A DNA stretch of 64,000 nt from NCBI RefSeq assembly GCF_000377565.1, contig NZ_KB898357.1, positions 248,001-312,000 of the forward strand, written 5' to 3'. The notes under the pieces are model-generated. The model searched no databases. It was given only the letters and a program-made list of their open reading frames with translations, and had not been told where the DNA came from. The translations under genes were made by a program, and so were the position numbers. The stretch comes from Rhizobium sp. 2MFCol3.1. GTDB taxonomy: Bacteria; Pseudomonadota; Alphaproteobacteria; Rhizobiales; Rhizobiaceae. This document shows positions 8,516 to 17,841 of the stretch, in pieces (within the stretch, counting starts at the first letter, position 1; every line of letters begins with the position of its first letter).

Positions 8516-9448
8516 TTAGTTCACGTCGGCAATCTTGCCGTTACCAGCCTCGTTCTTGCACTCAAGTGTGAGTTCTGTGACGAGCATCTTCTTGTCGCTA
8601 TCGCCTGTCTTCGCGAGGTCGATCTTCTTGAGCGGACGGAGCGTAGCTACAGCCCAAAGGGAAGGATCGAATGCGATAACAGTTGTCGCGGACATGAACT
8701 GGTGTGGGATGATCTGGTGCTTGCCGAAGTCCGAAACGTAGTAATCTACGCCCTGATAGATCGTCTTCGCATTGGCATCCTGGTACTTTGTACCATTGCC
8801 TGTGAAGGTCGAAATCTTCTGCTTCAACTTGCCCGGTGCGATAACCAGAGTTGGGTCGCCACCCTGTGTCCAGACGTTCTGGATCATGTCGTTGAACATC
8901 GCTTCTGTGAGCCCGCGAGCAGTACCGTTCACAACCGCGCCAACTGCACCAGCTGTGTAACCAGCTGTCGAGCCGCCTGTGCCGTGAGAGATGTTCGTCT
9001 TGATCCACGCTTCAGCGCCACCGAGTTTACCAGCTGTGGAGCCAGAACCGAAGATTGCAGCGTTTGACGAAACCAGTGCGGATTCAATGTCGCGGTTCAG
9101 TTCTGCGCCAACCTTAGCAACCTGACGAGCGTACTCATCCTTCGTGCCAGCTGTGTTTACAGCCTGGAGGGTAGCCGAGACCTGCACGTACTTGACGAAG
9201 TTCTGAGTTGTGTTCGAAATCTTCGTTGGTGGAACGAGAGTACCGAATACAGCGTCCGCGCCTTCAATCGCCGCGTTGTCCTTGTTAGCCGCAGCTAGAT
9301 CGTCCTTGAGGAACTGGTGATTAGTAGCTGATGCCTTTGTTGTACCGATTTCAGTCTTGAACGGTGTCTTCTCTGGCGAGATGCGGGAGATTACGTCTCC
9401 GAGGTCTTCGCGAATGTTGGTCGCGTTATTAGTGATTAGTGTGGGCAT
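8516..9448 (-). CDS. Major capsid protein, SU10/DUF5309-like
   Basis: A 310-residue protein with the characteristic N-terminus of this HK97-fold capsid family (ISRISPEKTPF ... IGTTKASATNHQF) and the mid-protein VKYVQVSATLQAVN and YVSDFGKHQIIPH patterns. It forms the icosahedral shell of the prophage. The scaffold gene is just upstream and a strong terminator follows, an arrangement suited to high capsid expression. It is distinct from the HK97-type GTA capsid at 34-35 kb. Confidence 0.85.
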   Translation of the reverse strand: MPTLITNNATNIREDLGDVISRISPEKTPFKTEIGTTKASATNHQFLKDDLAAANKDNAAIEGADAVFGTLVPPTKISNTTQNFVKYVQVSATLQAVNTAGTKDEYARQVAKVGAELNRDIESALVSSNAAIFGSGSTAGKLGGAEAWIKTNISHGTGGSTAGYTAGAVGAVVNGTARGLTEAMFNDMIQNVWTQGGDPTLVIAPGKLKQKISTFTGNGTKYQDANAKTIYQGVDYYVSDFGKHQIIPHQFMSATTVIAFDPSLWAVATLRPLKKIDLAKTGDSDKKMLVTELTLECKNEAGNGKIADVN

Positions 9449-9464
9449 TTTTGCCTTCTCCTTA

Positions 9465-10460
9465 TTATAGTAGATGCTTGAGAACGTCGGCCGCAGCGGC
9501 CTGCGAACCGGTACGCTTGAGAGCGCTCATCTTTCGTTCAACGACGCTTTGCGAGTTATTCGAACGTGCCGGGGAAGAACCGGGCGTGATCAATGGAGGT
9601 TTTGCGTCAACCACCTTGACCGCCTTGGCCTTCTGGGCCTGTAGCTGATCAAACTGCATTGCCTTGTAGGCAATACTGAAGAGTACAGGGTTCGTCTCAC
9701 GGTCAATGGCCTCACCTGGGATACCCGATTTCAATAGGTAATCGCCAAGAGCCCTTGCCTTGCCTGTTTCTGGCTTAGCTAGTTCAGGATGCATTTCTTC
9801 CAGACGCTGCTTGCCTTCCGACATCAAGCGCTGGTGTTCTCTCTCCTGGATCTGAGCCTGCTGCTGTTCAACAAGCGCTCGCTCGTGTCGGAGTTTTCCG
9901 ATCTGAGCATGAATTCCTGCCCACTTTTCCTTTTGAGCCACGTACTCGGCAGGATCATCCGTTGCGAGTTGCGCCCAATTCGGCTCCTGTGGGAGGTACA
10001 TTGCAATGTCGCGTTCCATGTTCTGGAACCACTGCAATGAGTTGTCGCGAATTTGATTGACCTGAACGTCTACACCCTTTCGGGCGTCGGCAAGTTCTTG
10101 GGTCTTTCGCGTATAATCAGCGTAGCGAAGATTGGCCTCTTTCCACTGCTTGCCGGTGATTGTCTCGCCATCGATTTCGAAAACGAGGTCATCTGCAATC
10201 TTGATTGGGGCCGTCTCGGCTGTCGCCGCTACATCCTCTCCCGCGTCTACTGGTTCGTCAGAGTCCTCTAGGGTTTGCTCGTCAGAAATCTCGGCTACGT
10301 CGTCGGAGGGTTGTGAAACCTCATCGGCTTCGTTCTCAACATCACTAGGTTCATCGGTTGCAGCAATATCGAGATTGCTGTCGAGAAGGCTAGAAATGTG
10401 GCTCGCAGCATCATTCTGCGAAAGGCCAATTCCGTTGTCGGAGTTGCTGGCATCTGTCAT
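9465..10460 (-). CDS. Scaffolding protein
   Basis: A 331-residue, very acidic protein (residues 1-90 rich in Asp, Glu and Ser) with a central coiled coil (QIGKLRHERALVEQQQAQIQ) and a basic C-terminal tail ending in a short helix. This is the usual layout of phage capsid scaffolds, in which the basic C-terminus binds the capsid. It sits immediately before the capsid gene. No protease domain is visible, so the scaffold is probably released rather than cleaved. Confidence 0.75.
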   Translation of the reverse strand: MTDASNSDNGIGLSQNDAASHISSLLDSNLDIAATDEPSDVENEADEVSQPSDDVAEISDEQTLEDSDEPVDAGEDVAATAETAPIKIADDLVFEIDGETITGKQWKEANLRYADYTRKTQELADARKGVDVQVNQIRDNSLQWFQNMERDIAMYLPQEPNWAQLATDDPAEYVAQKEKWAGIHAQIGKLRHERALVEQQQAQIQEREHQRLMSEGKQRLEEMHPELAKPETGKARALGDYLLKSGIPGEAIDRETNPVLFSIAYKAMQFDQLQAQKAKAVKVVDAKPPLITPGSSPARSNNSQSVVERKMSALKRTGSQAAAADVLKHLL

Positions 10461-10515
10461 TTGGTTGCTCCAAATTTGTTGTTTTTGTTGTCCTTATTTA
10501 GCTGGACACGTACTT

Positions 10516-10758
10516 TTATTGCGCCGTTGCCTTAGCTACCGTCGCCTCGTTCATAAAGTTCAGGAACTTGCCCTTGAGGCGCGTCAGAACATCGAGTTCC
10601 AGACGCAAACGTTCGCGCCCCGCGACATCATCGAGGGGGCTTTCGGCCCATTGCTTGAAGAGGTCGCGCATGATCGCGTCCCATGCCGCCTGATATGTCG
10701 GATCGCTACAAATGCGATCTGCGTCCCTGCCGCGCTGAATGATTTCGCTCTCTGTCAT
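10516..10758 (-). CDS. Small phage protein between portal and scaffold
   Basis: An 80-residue helical protein (SDPTYQAAWDAIMRDLFKQW ... RLRLELDVLTRLKGKF). It has no known domain. Short helical proteins of this kind often lie between the portal and scaffold genes in podoviruses. It starts 8 bases after the portal stop, so it is in the head operon. Function unknown. Confidence 0.6.
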   Translation of the reverse strand: MTESEIIQRGRDADRICSDPTYQAAWDAIMRDLFKQWAESPLDDVAGRERLRLELDVLTRLKGKFLNFMNEATVAKATAQ

Positions 10759-10767
10759 GTCGGCTCC

Positions 10768-12993
10768 TTATGCCTGTGGCGGCATCTGAGGTGCCTGCTG
10801 CTGTGGTGGAGTTTGCGGCTGCATCACCGCGATATCGGCAAAGCCCTGCTGCAATGAATCGTGATGCGCGTTCATCTGTGCGTTGACGCTGGCTACATCG
10901 ACCTGGGCCGCATACTTTGCCTGGATTTCTGCCTTACGCAGTTCGAAATCCATCGCCATCTTGTCGCGCTCGCGGTCGTCTTCCATCTGCAATTTCAGCA
11001 ACTCGAGTTCGCGCTTTTGCTTGGCATCCGCGGCCTTAGCCGCTGTGTCTGCCTTCTGCGCTTCCGCCATGACCTCGGCTTCGGTCGGCTTCTCCGGCTT
11101 CTTCTGTCCAGCAGTCGGGGATTTCGAAGGATCGTTGACGAAAGCAGCCGTGTTCTTGAAACCGGCGTTCTCGAGGAATGCGACAGTGGCGTTGTAAATG
11201 TTCTGTTCGGATGCCAACGCGGACTGCGACTGCACGGCCTGCGTCTGCATTTCGATGATCTGCTTGAGCATCGCTTGATTGAAGTCCTTGTTCATCATGC
11301 CGAACGCAACCGTTGTCGACATGTCCATAGCTGGATCCCAATCATCGATCTTGATTGGCGTGTACGAACCAAACAGGCGGGTAATGAGGGCTTCTGCGCC
11401 ATCTGGCTTACTGACGAGCTGGTCAACAATGATGCGGAACAAGTAGCGATAGCCGGTGTCAGCGAAGAAGCGCGTGCTGGATTCGATTATCAGCTGCATA
11501 GCGCTTCGCTGCTGCGAGATTGCGCTTGCGCTTGTGCTTTGCATGTCCGTCGCGCTCATGCCAGTCATTGAGGCGCCCACGCCGGTCACGCTGTCCATCG
11601 TCTGCTTGAGGCTTTCGATGAACTGCATCGACGGACCACCATTGAACGGCACGTTCATGTATGCGAGGCCGTTTGTCGGATCGGATGAACGAATGATCTT
11701 GCCAGGATGCGGGTTCAACAGGTCATCAAGGTTGACGACTTCGGGATTGGCAATCGCCTGCGGGTTCGCACTGCGGTGCAAGCCGTCGATATTCGCGCGG
11801 GTGATGCTAGAAATTAGCTGCTGGTGATCACCGATTTTGTCGGCAATGCCATGACCGAAAAGCGTGTTCGGCATTGGATACGGGCAATACGCCGCGTAAG
11901 GATAAATCTCGCTGACTTCCTCTGTAGCGAGCAAAACCGGAGCGCTCTGCAAGTCGCCGGCAACCGTCAGATGGACGTGTTCACGCCAGCCGTCACCGTC
12001 GATGTCCAAACGCATATAGACCTCATAAACGTCTACCTCGTCTTCAACATCTGAAACGCCTTGATCGTAATCCGTCTCCTTGGCACGTTCCTCCGCAATG
12101 CCTGTCATGCTGTCGTTGGCACTGCTGATTAGCTCGACCTTCTCTTTGTCAAAGCCCATTTCTAGCAGCGCAGCACGAGCCTTGCGGCACTTGTGACCCT
12201 GCAAACGCGCCTTGATACCGCCGGTCTGCTGATCCCAATCCGCGTCCTTCGACACGAAGAAGTCTTCCGGCTTTACATTGGTGATGCGCAGCTTCCAGGT
12301 TGTCTTTCGCTTACGGAGTTTGATGTCGCGGAGCATTGGCAGCTGCGCCGTCAACTGCTGTAGGGTTTCTGGCGGCAACATTGCTGCCTGCTGCTCAAGT
12401 TCCGGTGGCAACGGAGCCGCATATGGCTCGCCGCTTTCGAGAATTTTGAGTTCGTCAGCGTCTTCCTGTGCGACCAGTTCAACCAGCTGCTCTTCTGGAA
12501 CGCCTTTCAACGTCTGTGGAACTGCCCAGCCTTTTTCCTGGTAGAAATCGACATTCACGACGCCAAGACCAGTGATCAGGCCGTTCTTGAGCCAGGGCGT
12601 CAACATCGTGGCGTGGGAATTGAGATTGCGGACGATAGCATTGACGGTATCCGTCATTTGCTTTGCAATAGCTGCGTCTTCATCTCCAACAGCGGTATAT
12701 TCGACAACCTTCGTCTGGCTATCAAGCAGGCTGAGTTTCTGAGCTAGCAACCAATCGACGCGCTCATTGACATCAGGGCTGACATACTTGGATCGGCCTT
12801 TCAGCGGATCGGTCTTGCCGTCTTTTGCTCTGTCAGCGTCGAATAGCTCGCGGTTGTAGAGTTCTAGTCCGCGTTCCTGTTTGTAAGCGATATTGTCGTC
12901 GGAAAAGCCAACGGCTTCACGGACAGCACTACCAACGCGGTTGAGAATATCTTCATCGCTGAGGGCTTTTTTGCCCTTCTTCTTGTCTGCCAT
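10768..12993 (-). CDS. Portal protein
   Basis: A 741-residue protein with the large podovirus portal pattern: N-terminal KYVSPDVNERVDWLLAQKLSLL, a helical clip/wing region with GLGVVNVDFYQEKGW, and a long Gln/Ala-rich C-terminal barrel helix followed by a Pro/Gln tail. It forms the dodecameric DNA entry ring. Its length is typical for P22-like and related portals and far larger than the GTA portal at 37 kb. Confidence 0.85.
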   Translation of the reverse strand: MADKKKGKKALSDEDILNRVGSAVREAVGFSDDNIAYKQERGLELYNRELFDADRAKDGKTDPLKGRSKYVSPDVNERVDWLLAQKLSLLDSQTKVVEYTAVGDEDAAIAKQMTDTVNAIVRNLNSHATMLTPWLKNGLITGLGVVNVDFYQEKGWAVPQTLKGVPEEQLVELVAQEDADELKILESGEPYAAPLPPELEQQAAMLPPETLQQLTAQLPMLRDIKLRKRKTTWKLRITNVKPEDFFVSKDADWDQQTGGIKARLQGHKCRKARAALLEMGFDKEKVELISSANDSMTGIAEERAKETDYDQGVSDVEDEVDVYEVYMRLDIDGDGWREHVHLTVAGDLQSAPVLLATEEVSEIYPYAAYCPYPMPNTLFGHGIADKIGDHQQLISSITRANIDGLHRSANPQAIANPEVVNLDDLLNPHPGKIIRSSDPTNGLAYMNVPFNGGPSMQFIESLKQTMDSVTGVGASMTGMSATDMQSTSASAISQQRSAMQLIIESSTRFFADTGYRYLFRIIVDQLVSKPDGAEALITRLFGSYTPIKIDDWDPAMDMSTTVAFGMMNKDFNQAMLKQIIEMQTQAVQSQSALASEQNIYNATVAFLENAGFKNTAAFVNDPSKSPTAGQKKPEKPTEAEVMAEAQKADTAAKAADAKQKRELELLKLQMEDDRERDKMAMDFELRKAEIQAKYAAQVDVASVNAQMNAHHDSLQQGFADIAVMQPQTPPQQQAPQMPPQA

Positions 12994-13102
12994 GTATGCC
13001 TTTCACGGACGCTTTGCGCGTCTCTAGTTCTTGGATCGCTCTATCGATTGCGGCCATTGCGTTGTCGATCGCTGCGATCAGCGCGGAATTGTCTTTGGTC
13101 AT
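12953..13102 (-). CDS. 49-residue phage protein overlapping the portal start
   Basis: A short frame starting at ATG 13102 with a strong ribosome site (GGAGGAG, 6 bases before). It encodes a helical, charged peptide (two NxAMAAID-like turns, then basic) and overlaps the first 41 bases of the portal gene in another frame. Position between terminase and portal and the good ribosome site support a real gene; function unknown. Confidence 0.55.
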   Translation of the reverse strand: MTKDNSALIAAIDNAMAAIDRAIQELETRKASVKGIHGRQEEGQKSPQR

Positions 13103-13120
13103 TGGTCGCTCCTCCAATGG

Positions 13121-13138
13121 CAGCACGAATAATGCTGG
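13121..13138 (-). repeat. Inverted second copy of the capsid terminator hairpin core
   Basis: The 18-base sequence CCAGCATTATTCGTGCTG, present on the plus strand at 8485-8502, recurs here on the minus strand. It forms an imperfect hairpin between the terminase stop (13176) and the next small gene (13102). It could act as a weak terminator or RNA stability element between terminase and portal. Confidence 0.6.
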
Positions 13139-13175
13139 TCCTCGTCATATTTATTGCAGGCAGCAATTCGGGCGC

Positions 13176-14582
13176 TCATTCGTAGTGGCGAACGTCGTAT
13201 TCTATGGGCTTGGACCAAGCCCACTTGCCGGTGTGCTGGTTGGCGTTGGTGGCGAAGGTCAAACAGAGCGCGTCGGCAAAGTCCGGTGACTTGCGGCCAC
13301 GCTTGCGGATCGACTTTTTGTCCTCGACCTTGATCTTACCGGCGTCTCGGTCGTAGGTCGGAAAGGTCAATTCCTTGATCAGATCCTGGTGGTTCGGAAT
13401 GCGGACATTGCCGTCCTCAAACCACTTTCGGCATTCCCACCACAGCTGATCGCGGAGACGCGTGTATATCTGCGGGTCGCGTGTCGGGCTGGCCTGGACC
13501 ATGACCTTTTTGACAGGCAGGCCCATATTCGACAGCATCACATAGACGCCGTAGCCAGGGCCGTTCGCGTCAACGCAAATCTCTACCGGCTTGCGCGTGC
13601 TGCCGTGGTATTCGTCAAACACTGCTTGTGCCAGCTGTACGGCGTCGAGGTTCGGGAAGTCCTTCACCTCACGCACTACATTGTCCTGGCGCTTGGCTAT
13701 GACGCTGCGATCTCGACCGCCGCCGTTCGGATCAAGACCCCAAACAATCGGCGCGTCGGCGGGTGCGACCGCGTCTTCGTTGTCGATAGCTGCTTGCACG
13801 AGGGGCGCGGGAATAACGCCGCCCTCTTCCTCAAGCGGAAATTCGCCCTCGACGTTGATCTGATAATCGTGCGTTCCCTTGCCACCGTAGGAGATGGCCA
13901 TCTCTCGAAACGCTTCCGGCGTGAGACGCGGGTTGTCCGCCATCTTGCCGTGAACATGGGTCCAAATCTGCGAAAGTTCGGGATTCTCCCATGTCTCGAA
14001 GAAGTACCCGCTTTTGCGTGCCGGGTTGGAGATCAGACAGAGTTTCGGATTTACGTCGGAGAAGATGTTGCCGAGAACGTGGAAAATCTCGTCGGGAACA
14101 CCTGACGCCTCGTCCACGAACACGAAATTGTTGCGCATGTGGATACCACGCGCACTTTCGAGGTTGTCTTTACTAGCTAGACGGAAAGCAGCGAACGCGC
14201 CGGTCGGGCTGTCTCTGCGTGAAATGCGGGTGGCCTGATAATCGAAGAGGTCTTTCCACTCAGCATCCATCGCCCCCCAGATATTGCCGATCTCCTTCCA
14301 GATACCGTCTTTGATCTGGCCTTCGCCTGGGCCGAAGATGGTCACCTGTACGTTGTTCAAGCAGAACAGCGCCCACAGGATCACGACCGCCATAACGTGG
14401 GTTTTGCCGAAGCCGACACCGCCCTTGAACGAGATGCGTCGGTTAGCCATCCACTTCGTTGCGAACTCAATCTGCTTGGGGGTTAGGTCGCTGCCAGCAA
14501 TGTGCTTTGCGAAAAATACGATGTCCTCGCGGCACGCTGCAATGATAGCGCGCTTCTGTTCGGACGTTAGTTGCTTTGCCAT
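13176..14582 (-). CDS. Phage terminase large subunit
   Basis: A packaging ATPase-nuclease of about 468 residues. Walker A is GGVGFGKT near residue 53, Walker B is FVFVDEAS near 140, and the nuclease domain shows WGLDPNG, CVDANGPG and PDFADAL with the expected acidic residues. I use ATG 14582; a TTG 21 bases upstream is possible, and neither has a well-placed ribosome site. It starts the leftward late operon. It is unrelated in detail to the GTA terminase at 41 kb. Confidence 0.85.
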   Translation of the reverse strand: MAKQLTSEQKRAIIAACREDIVFFAKHIAGSDLTPKQIEFATKWMANRRISFKGGVGFGKTHVMAVVILWALFCLNNVQVTIFGPGEGQIKDGIWKEIGNIWGAMDAEWKDLFDYQATRISRRDSPTGAFAAFRLASKDNLESARGIHMRNNFVFVDEASGVPDEIFHVLGNIFSDVNPKLCLISNPARKSGYFFETWENPELSQIWTHVHGKMADNPRLTPEAFREMAISYGGKGTHDYQINVEGEFPLEEEGGVIPAPLVQAAIDNEDAVAPADAPIVWGLDPNGGGRDRSVIAKRQDNVVREVKDFPNLDAVQLAQAVFDEYHGSTRKPVEICVDANGPGYGVYVMLSNMGLPVKKVMVQASPTRDPQIYTRLRDQLWWECRKWFEDGNVRIPNHQDLIKELTFPTYDRDAGKIKVEDKKSIRKRGRKSPDFADALCLTFATNANQHTGKWAWSKPIEYDVRHYE

Positions 14583-14714
14583 AAAATACCGAAGTTGTTC
14601 CAACTCCGATATTTAGTAAAAAACAGGAATTTACTGATTTTCCTGTGTTTTTTCTTGCCCTTAGCCGCGCGTGGCTAAGTAATAGCAACACAACAACTGC
14701 TTGGGGGCTTAGCA

Positions 14715-15026
14715 ATGGCGATTTGGATTATCGTCGCAATACTTGCAATCGTCTTTTGGAGGCAACTCTATTACGTGCTGGCGGTGCCGGTCGGCTTGTG
14801 CTTGGCGCTGCTGCCCACTGTGTTTGCGGGGCTGATGACGCTAGACGCGACTGAATCACCAGTGACGTTCTTGCACATACTTTGCGTGGGCTATTTCGGA
14901 TTGAGCCTGCTGGTAATCGGCTACGTGTTCTACTGCTTTGGAAGCGTGTTGTTGGAGAGCGCTCCACCGCCCCAGCGAGTTCAGGATTCAATCAAACGGA
15001 TGGAGGGGATCACAAAGGCAAAATGA
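14715..15026 (+). CDS. Small phage membrane protein
   Basis: A 103-residue protein with an N-terminal hydrophobic segment (MAIWIIVAILAIVFW), further hydrophobic stretches around residues 22-40 and 55-80, and a charged C-terminal tail. It is transcribed away from the terminase, opposite to the putative holin on the other strand. It could be part of the lysis cassette (antiholin or spanin-like) or a lysogenic membrane protein; nothing specific is visible. Confidence 0.55.
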   Translation: MAIWIIVAILAIVFWRQLYYVLAVPVGLCLALLPTVFAGLMTLDATESPVTFLHILCVGYFGLSLLVIGYVFYCFGSVLLESAPPPQRVQDSIKRMEGITKAK

Positions 15027-15077
15027 CTGGCAGTGCATTCGTAATTCAGACATTTCGCAACTTCTGACTATTCGATC

Positions 15078-15515
15078 TCATAACTTTCGTCGGGGTCTTC
15101 GACGGACCGGGGCTGTAACAGGCTCCGGTTTTTCTTCCTCTGGAATATCGATGATCGGCGGCGCTGGCGGGTTCACAGCGTCAGCTAGACCCTTCATGCT
15201 GACCTCACCAGGGAGACGCGGATTGAGCGACCATTTCTGTGCCATCCTGACGAAGCCCTCGGCCAATGACATGCCAATAAGCCCGATACCAAACGCGACA
15301 CCGTTTGTGGTGTCCGCATCGAGCGCGATCCATTTCACGATGATGGGCGTGAGATATGTCGCGCACAACATGCCAACGATGCTTACGCTGAACATTTCCC
15401 ACTTGCTGCGGGCTTTCGTGAGCATTGCGCGGACGATGCTACCGGCTAGGCCAGCTGCAAGGTGTGTGGGATTGATGCCGATAGCTATGAGGAATGCGGA
15501 GACTGTTTCAAGCAC
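15078..15515 (-). CDS. Putative holin-like membrane protein
   Basis: A 145-residue protein with two to three hydrophobic segments (SVSIVGMLCATYLTPIIV and GVAFGIGLIGMSLAEGFV) and a Pro/Glu then Arg-rich cytoplasmic tail. This resembles holin-like proteins of rhizobial and other alphaproteobacterial phages. It lies 0.5 kb upstream of the terminase on the same strand, where lysis genes often occur. Holin function is inferred. Confidence 0.55.
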   Translation of the reverse strand: MLETVSAFLIAIGINPTHLAAGLAGSIVRAMLTKARSKWEMFSVSIVGMLCATYLTPIIVKWIALDADTTNGVAFGIGLIGMSLAEGFVRMAQKWSLNPRLPGEVSMKGLADAVNPPAPPIIDIPEEEKPEPVTAPVRRRPRRKL

Positions 15516-15707
15516 TGGTCACCGCCTGGAATGTTCCCTTGTATGTGTGGTCGATGAACATTCTGCCCTGCCCGATCTATATGAGTGTGTCCGTATTTAA
15601 CGGGCGACGGCCAAGTCGACGCTCAAATGGCTGTCAAACAGGAGCCAACCCGCAAACCAGCGCGAGACAGCCGGATTCCCCTAAATATGGTTTTAGGGAG
15701 CAGAGAA

Positions 15708-16025
15708 ATGAGCAAAATCAGATTTGCAATCGCTGGCGGTCACATGCGCGGCGAGATCACCAAATTGATCGAGAACAATCCGCAAAAGACGCAGCTAGAG
15801 AACATTCGCGATTGGGTCATCACCCGATACGGGGGCTGGATCACCAAGCACATGGTTGATGCTTCGCCGTGGAAACTTGTCTCAGTCGATTTCGAGATAG
15901 CAAATGAGCGCGGCGACAAAGATTGCGTGTTCTACCTCGATTTCGAAAATCCAAATGATGAGGATTTCTTCGTGCGCCATGTGGGCGGCAAGATCATCCC
16001 ATCGGAGGCGACCGATGCCAGCTAA
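15708..16025 (+). CDS. Unknown phage protein next to TerS-like gene
   Basis: A 105-residue acidic protein starting at ATG 15708, preceded by AGGGAG. A longer upstream frame lacks a ribosome site. It has no recognised domain. Its end overlaps the start of the DUF5681 gene by 11 bases, so the two are co-transcribed. Confidence 0.55.
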   Translation: MSKIRFAIAGGHMRGEITKLIENNPQKTQLENIRDWVITRYGGWITKHMVDASPWKLVSVDFEIANERGDKDCVFYLDFENPNDEDFFVRHVGGKIIPSEATDAS

Positions 16026-16404
16026 CAGACAGACAGAACGAACGCGCACACAGACGGCCGCGCAGTTTCAAAAGGGCAAGTCTGGCAACCCGGCGGGCCG
16101 CACGCCGATTCCACCTGACGTGAAGGAAGCCGCCAAGGCTCATACCATGACGGCTATCGAAACGCTGGTCGATGAGATGAAGAACGGGAAAAACGGAGCA
16201 AGCCGCGTAGCTGCGGCAACCGCGATCCTAAACCGTGGGTGGGGAGCGCCAAAGCAGACTGTCGATGTCGATGTGAACCACAAACAGGATTGGTCAGCGA
16301 TGCTCGATGCGCTTGACCAGTGGAACGCGGGCAAACAACTCACCCAGGCGGAAACGGTCCAGGTGATCGAAGCAACTGCAATTGAAGTCATTGAAACAGA
16401 ATGA
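16015..16404 (+). CDS. DUF5681-containing protein, candidate small terminase
   Basis: A 129-residue protein starting at ATG 16015 with GGAGG upstream. The N-terminus holds QFQKGKSGNPAGRTP, the DUF5681 signature (QFxxGxSGNPxGR) common in proteins beside phage terminases. A helical middle region (RVAAATAILNRGWGAPKQ) follows. DNA recognition for packaging is the likely role. Unusually, it is on the strand opposite to the large terminase and 1.4 kb away. Confidence 0.65.
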   Translation: MPANRQTERTRTQTAAQFQKGKSGNPAGRTPIPPDVKEAAKAHTMTAIETLVDEMKNGKNGASRVAAATAILNRGWGAPKQTVDVDVNHKQDWSAMLDALDQWNAGKQLTQAETVQVIEATAIEVIETE

Positions 16405-16516
16405 ACGACCAGCTGGACGCTCGGTTGAGTGCGCCCGCAGAGCGGTTTGGTTGCAACGCCACCGCTCGATAGCGCCCAGCTGGCTTCATGCAGGCCCAGA
16501 CCCGCATCTCTAACGG

Positions 16517-16717
16517 CTAAGAATGCAGCCGCTTATCCAGGTCAATCATCAACGTTTCGGTTCCGCGTTTCGTCTGCACTAGCTCCAACGCTGTCGTGAT
16601 CGTGCGCCTGCCCTGCGGGCTGTGCAAATCATATCCATGTTCGCCACAGTATTTGTGAACGGCAGCGATGACAGCGGACACGTCTTCGTCCGATAGGCTC
16701 ATCAGTGATTGAAGCAT
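16517..16717 (-). CDS. Small helical protein, member of a three-copy family in this window
   Basis: A 66-residue protein (LSDEDVSAVIAAVHKYC ... GRRTITTALELVQT). Its pattern matches the prophage protein at 19799-20068 and, more loosely, the chromosomal protein at 51148-51354: an N-terminal [LF]S[DP]E[DQ] turn, a [HWY]-containing helix with Cys, and a C-terminal helix with A/S-LxL-Q. The function is unknown. It is monocistronic and convergent with the DUF5681 gene. Confidence 0.55.
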   Translation of the reverse strand: MLQSLMSLSDEDVSAVIAAVHKYCGEHGYDLHSPQGRRTITTALELVQTKRGTETLMIDLDKRLHS

Positions 16718-16944
16718 CTCGTCTACCTCCTACAAACGACAGAGCGCCAGCAGATCAATAGCCGGTGAGGCATTCGGAATATTGGTGTGTGGGGCTCTGC
16801 AACTGAACCTGGACATATATTAAGCAAACAATATGTATCGATGCAAGATACTCCGTCACGGCCCGCTGCGATTTTGTTCAATCGAGCCCTAGCCGACCTT
16901 CTTAGCCGGTTTTTAATGAGGCCTTGCGATGTTGCTTCATAATT

Positions 16945-17628
16945 ATGAAGGACAGAACCTTGGACCTCAAGCAAAGCAGAATTCACGCCTACAATCGGCA
17001 ACGCGGCAGATGTTATTATTGCGGCAACCCTATGTGGGAAGCCGCAATCGAACCGCGCGAAGACGCTTTAGATCGACTGGATGACGATAGACTCGAAACC
17101 ACTTTCGATAACCCGGCAAAACTATTGCAGAGTTTCCTTTGCACGGCTGAACATATTGTAGCCCGTAGCGACGGCGGCTCGGACGATCCCGAAAACATCG
17201 TCGCCGCCTGTATGCTTTGCAACAGCAGTCGAATGAGTATGCCGGTAGAAGAATTTCGGCAGCTGGTGCGAAAGAACTCGTTCGTCATGGAAGCGGGCCA
17301 CGACAGATCTGTTGTAGATGGCCAATGGCACGACAAAGTGGCTTACGATTTCAGGTGGAAAGTCGCCATGTTCATCGAGGAACGCGCGATTTGGATTGAA
17401 CTGTTTTGTCAGGAATTCCTTCCCTACGAGAAGTTCTTCAAGAACCACTGGCACCTACGAGCAAGTTGGGCAACCGTTTATCCAGCGTTCAACGGTAACA
17501 CGGACGCCGATCACTTAGCTGCTTGCTATGAGCGTCGTGAGGAAATCGAGGGCTCTCGGCTGCTTCTCGAAAATGTGGAGCATGAGCCCGTCATTCGAAA
17601 GCAATATTGCTCAAAGATTGCTGCTTAG
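16945..17628 (+). CDS. HNH endonuclease
   Basis: A protein of about 227 residues. CYYC at residues 23-26 and a later CMLCN provide the structural zinc ligands, with the HNH core AEHIVARSDGG...NIVAAC between them. Phage HNH nucleases often assist terminase cutting or act as homing nucleases. The start is uncertain: ATG 16945 has no ribosome site, while TTG 16960 is preceded by AAGGA at good spacing. The C-terminal 110 residues are of unknown fold. Confidence 0.7.
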   Translation: MKDRTLDLKQSRIHAYNRQRGRCYYCGNPMWEAAIEPREDALDRLDDDRLETTFDNPAKLLQSFLCTAEHIVARSDGGSDDPENIVAACMLCNSSRMSMPVEEFRQLVRKNSFVMEAGHDRSVVDGQWHDKVAYDFRWKVAMFIEERAIWIELFCQEFLPYEKFFKNHWHLRASWATVYPAFNGNTDADHLAACYERREEIEGSRLLLENVEHEPVIRKQYCSKIAA

Positions 17629-17803
17629 CTTAACCCGTTGATTACTATAGAAGAAGTCCTTCCGAGATTGAGACGTTTCATTACTGGACAGTTCCACCGT
17701 CACGTGTAAGAAGTCGTCCGTCTTCGAGACACGTACTGTTCTCTGAATACTTTTGCTGACGAAAGTCAGCTGGCTGATCGCTGCCAACAACGGCGCCAAA
17801 CCA

Positions 17804-17821
17804 AAGCCCCCCAGGGGGCTT
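17804..17821. promoter_or_regulatory. GC-rich hairpin just upstream of a phage gene
   Basis: AAGCCCCC / GGGGGCTT with a 2-4 base loop lies 7 bases before the AAGGAG ribosome site of the gene at 17842. There is no T-tract, so it is more likely a translation or RNA-stability element than a terminator. Confidence 0.35.
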
Positions 17822-17841
17822 GAGTAGAAGGAGTGAAGTGC

